Origin: Treponema sp.
GTDB lineage: Bacteria > Spirochaetota > Spirochaetia > Treponematales > Breznakiellaceae
Reading direction: 5' to 3'
Assembly: GCA_031257695.1 (NCBI GenBank)
Contig: JAIROB010000186.1
Span: forward strand, 1-5,517
DNA: 5,517 nt
Numbering within the stretch: position 1 is the first letter of the stretch; every line of letters starts with the position of its first letter. The notes under the pieces are model-generated. The model made no database searches, was not told where the DNA came from, and worked only from the letters and a program-made list of their open reading frames with translations. Position numbers and translations under genes: made by a program. Positions 5,295-5,517 of this stretch are shown piece after piece.

Positions 5295-5517
5295 AGCTCT
5301 GTCCCCAACGGCGGCCCTCTGAGGACCACGACCGGGCTCGCTCCCCGGAGCTCTGTCCCCAACGACAACCCGCTGAGGACCATGACCGGGCTCCTTTCCC
5401 GGAGCTCTGTCCCCGATGACAACCACTCCGGGCGCCACGACCGGGTTCGCTCCCCGGAGCTCTGTCCCCAACGACAACCACGCCCAGGACCACGGAGGGG
5501 CTCTGTCCCCGGTATTG
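5295..5517. repeat. Tandem array of ~54-base GC-rich hairpin units, REP-like, next to the RAYT gene
   Basis: The 12-mer AGCTCTGTCCCC recurs at 5295, 5349, 5403 and 5458, and a variant GGCTCTGTCCCC occurs at 5499, giving periods of 54, 54, 55 and 41 bases. Between these anchors the units share AACGACAACC-type and GGACCACGACC-type blocks with scattered substitutions. Units 1-3 end in a conserved stem CCGGG/CCCGG with a 7-base loop whose sequence varies: CTCGCTC at 5337-5343, CTCCTTT at 5391-5397 and TTCGCTC at 5446-5452. Unit 4 lacks this hairpin, which accounts for its 41-base length. Unit 5 runs off the window. The array is not CRISPR, because anchors and spacers are both repeated. The period is a multiple of three for two units and some frames stay open, but the 55-base unit shifts frame and there is no start signal, so I treat it as non-coding. 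Proximity to the RAYT suggests REP/BIME-like substrates, which is inference. Confidence 0.85.

Noticed and set aside
4772..5419. A 215-codon + strand open frame across the transposase and into the repeats
   Set aside because: It is antisense to the RAYT gene, which has clear HUH and tyrosine motifs. The + frame ends in translated repeat units and shows no family pattern.
5272..5493. Possible small repetitive protein encoded by the array on the - strand (GDRAPGSEPG-like units)
   Set aside because: Two units are in frame, but the 55-base unit shifts frame and the hairpin-less unit is 41 bases. There is no ribosome binding site, and the nucleotide-level stem is better conserved than any peptide.
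5295..5517. CRISPR array
   Set aside because: The segments between anchors are themselves similar from unit to unit instead of unique, the periods vary, and no cas gene is present.

Overview
This is a GC-rich bacterial window with four protein genes and a repeat array. The coding style, the TrkA/TrkH sequences and the pairing of a DeoR regulator with a REP-type transposase suggest a host-associated anaerobe, and a Treponema-like spirochaete is my best guess. That guess rests on general impression, not on a diagnostic marker.

Positions 1-3639 (+ strand) look like one transcription unit. It holds the C-terminal half of aroA (EPSP synthase, cut by the window edge), then trkA four bases after the aroA stop, then trkH overlapping the trkA stop by an ATGA junction. 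TrkA is the cytoplasmic nucleotide-binding gate and TrkH the potassium-conducting membrane subunit, so trkAH encodes a complete potassium uptake system sitting behind a shikimate-pathway gene. A terminator-like inverted repeat with a short T run follows trkH directly.

Positions 3640-3915 are an AT-richer intergenic region. It holds the terminator, several small inverted repeats, a near-consensus sigma-70 promoter (TTGACA, 17 bases, TATATT), a stable leader hairpin and a strong AGGAGG ribosome binding site. These lead into a TTG-started DeoR-family regulator (3916-4674) with an intact winged helix-turn-helix and sugar-phosphate sensor domain. No sugar-metabolism gene that it might control is visible in the window.

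Positions 4577-5517 are a mobile or selfish module on the - strand. A REP-associated tyrosine transposase (RAYT, Y1/HUH family) converges on the regulator, and its C-terminal codons run antisense into the regulator's last 98 bases. Its start codon lies inside a 16-base palindrome. About 95 bases upstream of the gene begins a tandem array of roughly 54-base GC-rich units, three of which carry the same 5-bp stem with a variable 7-base loop. The array continues to the right edge. The RAYT plus the hairpin array is the most interesting part of the window.
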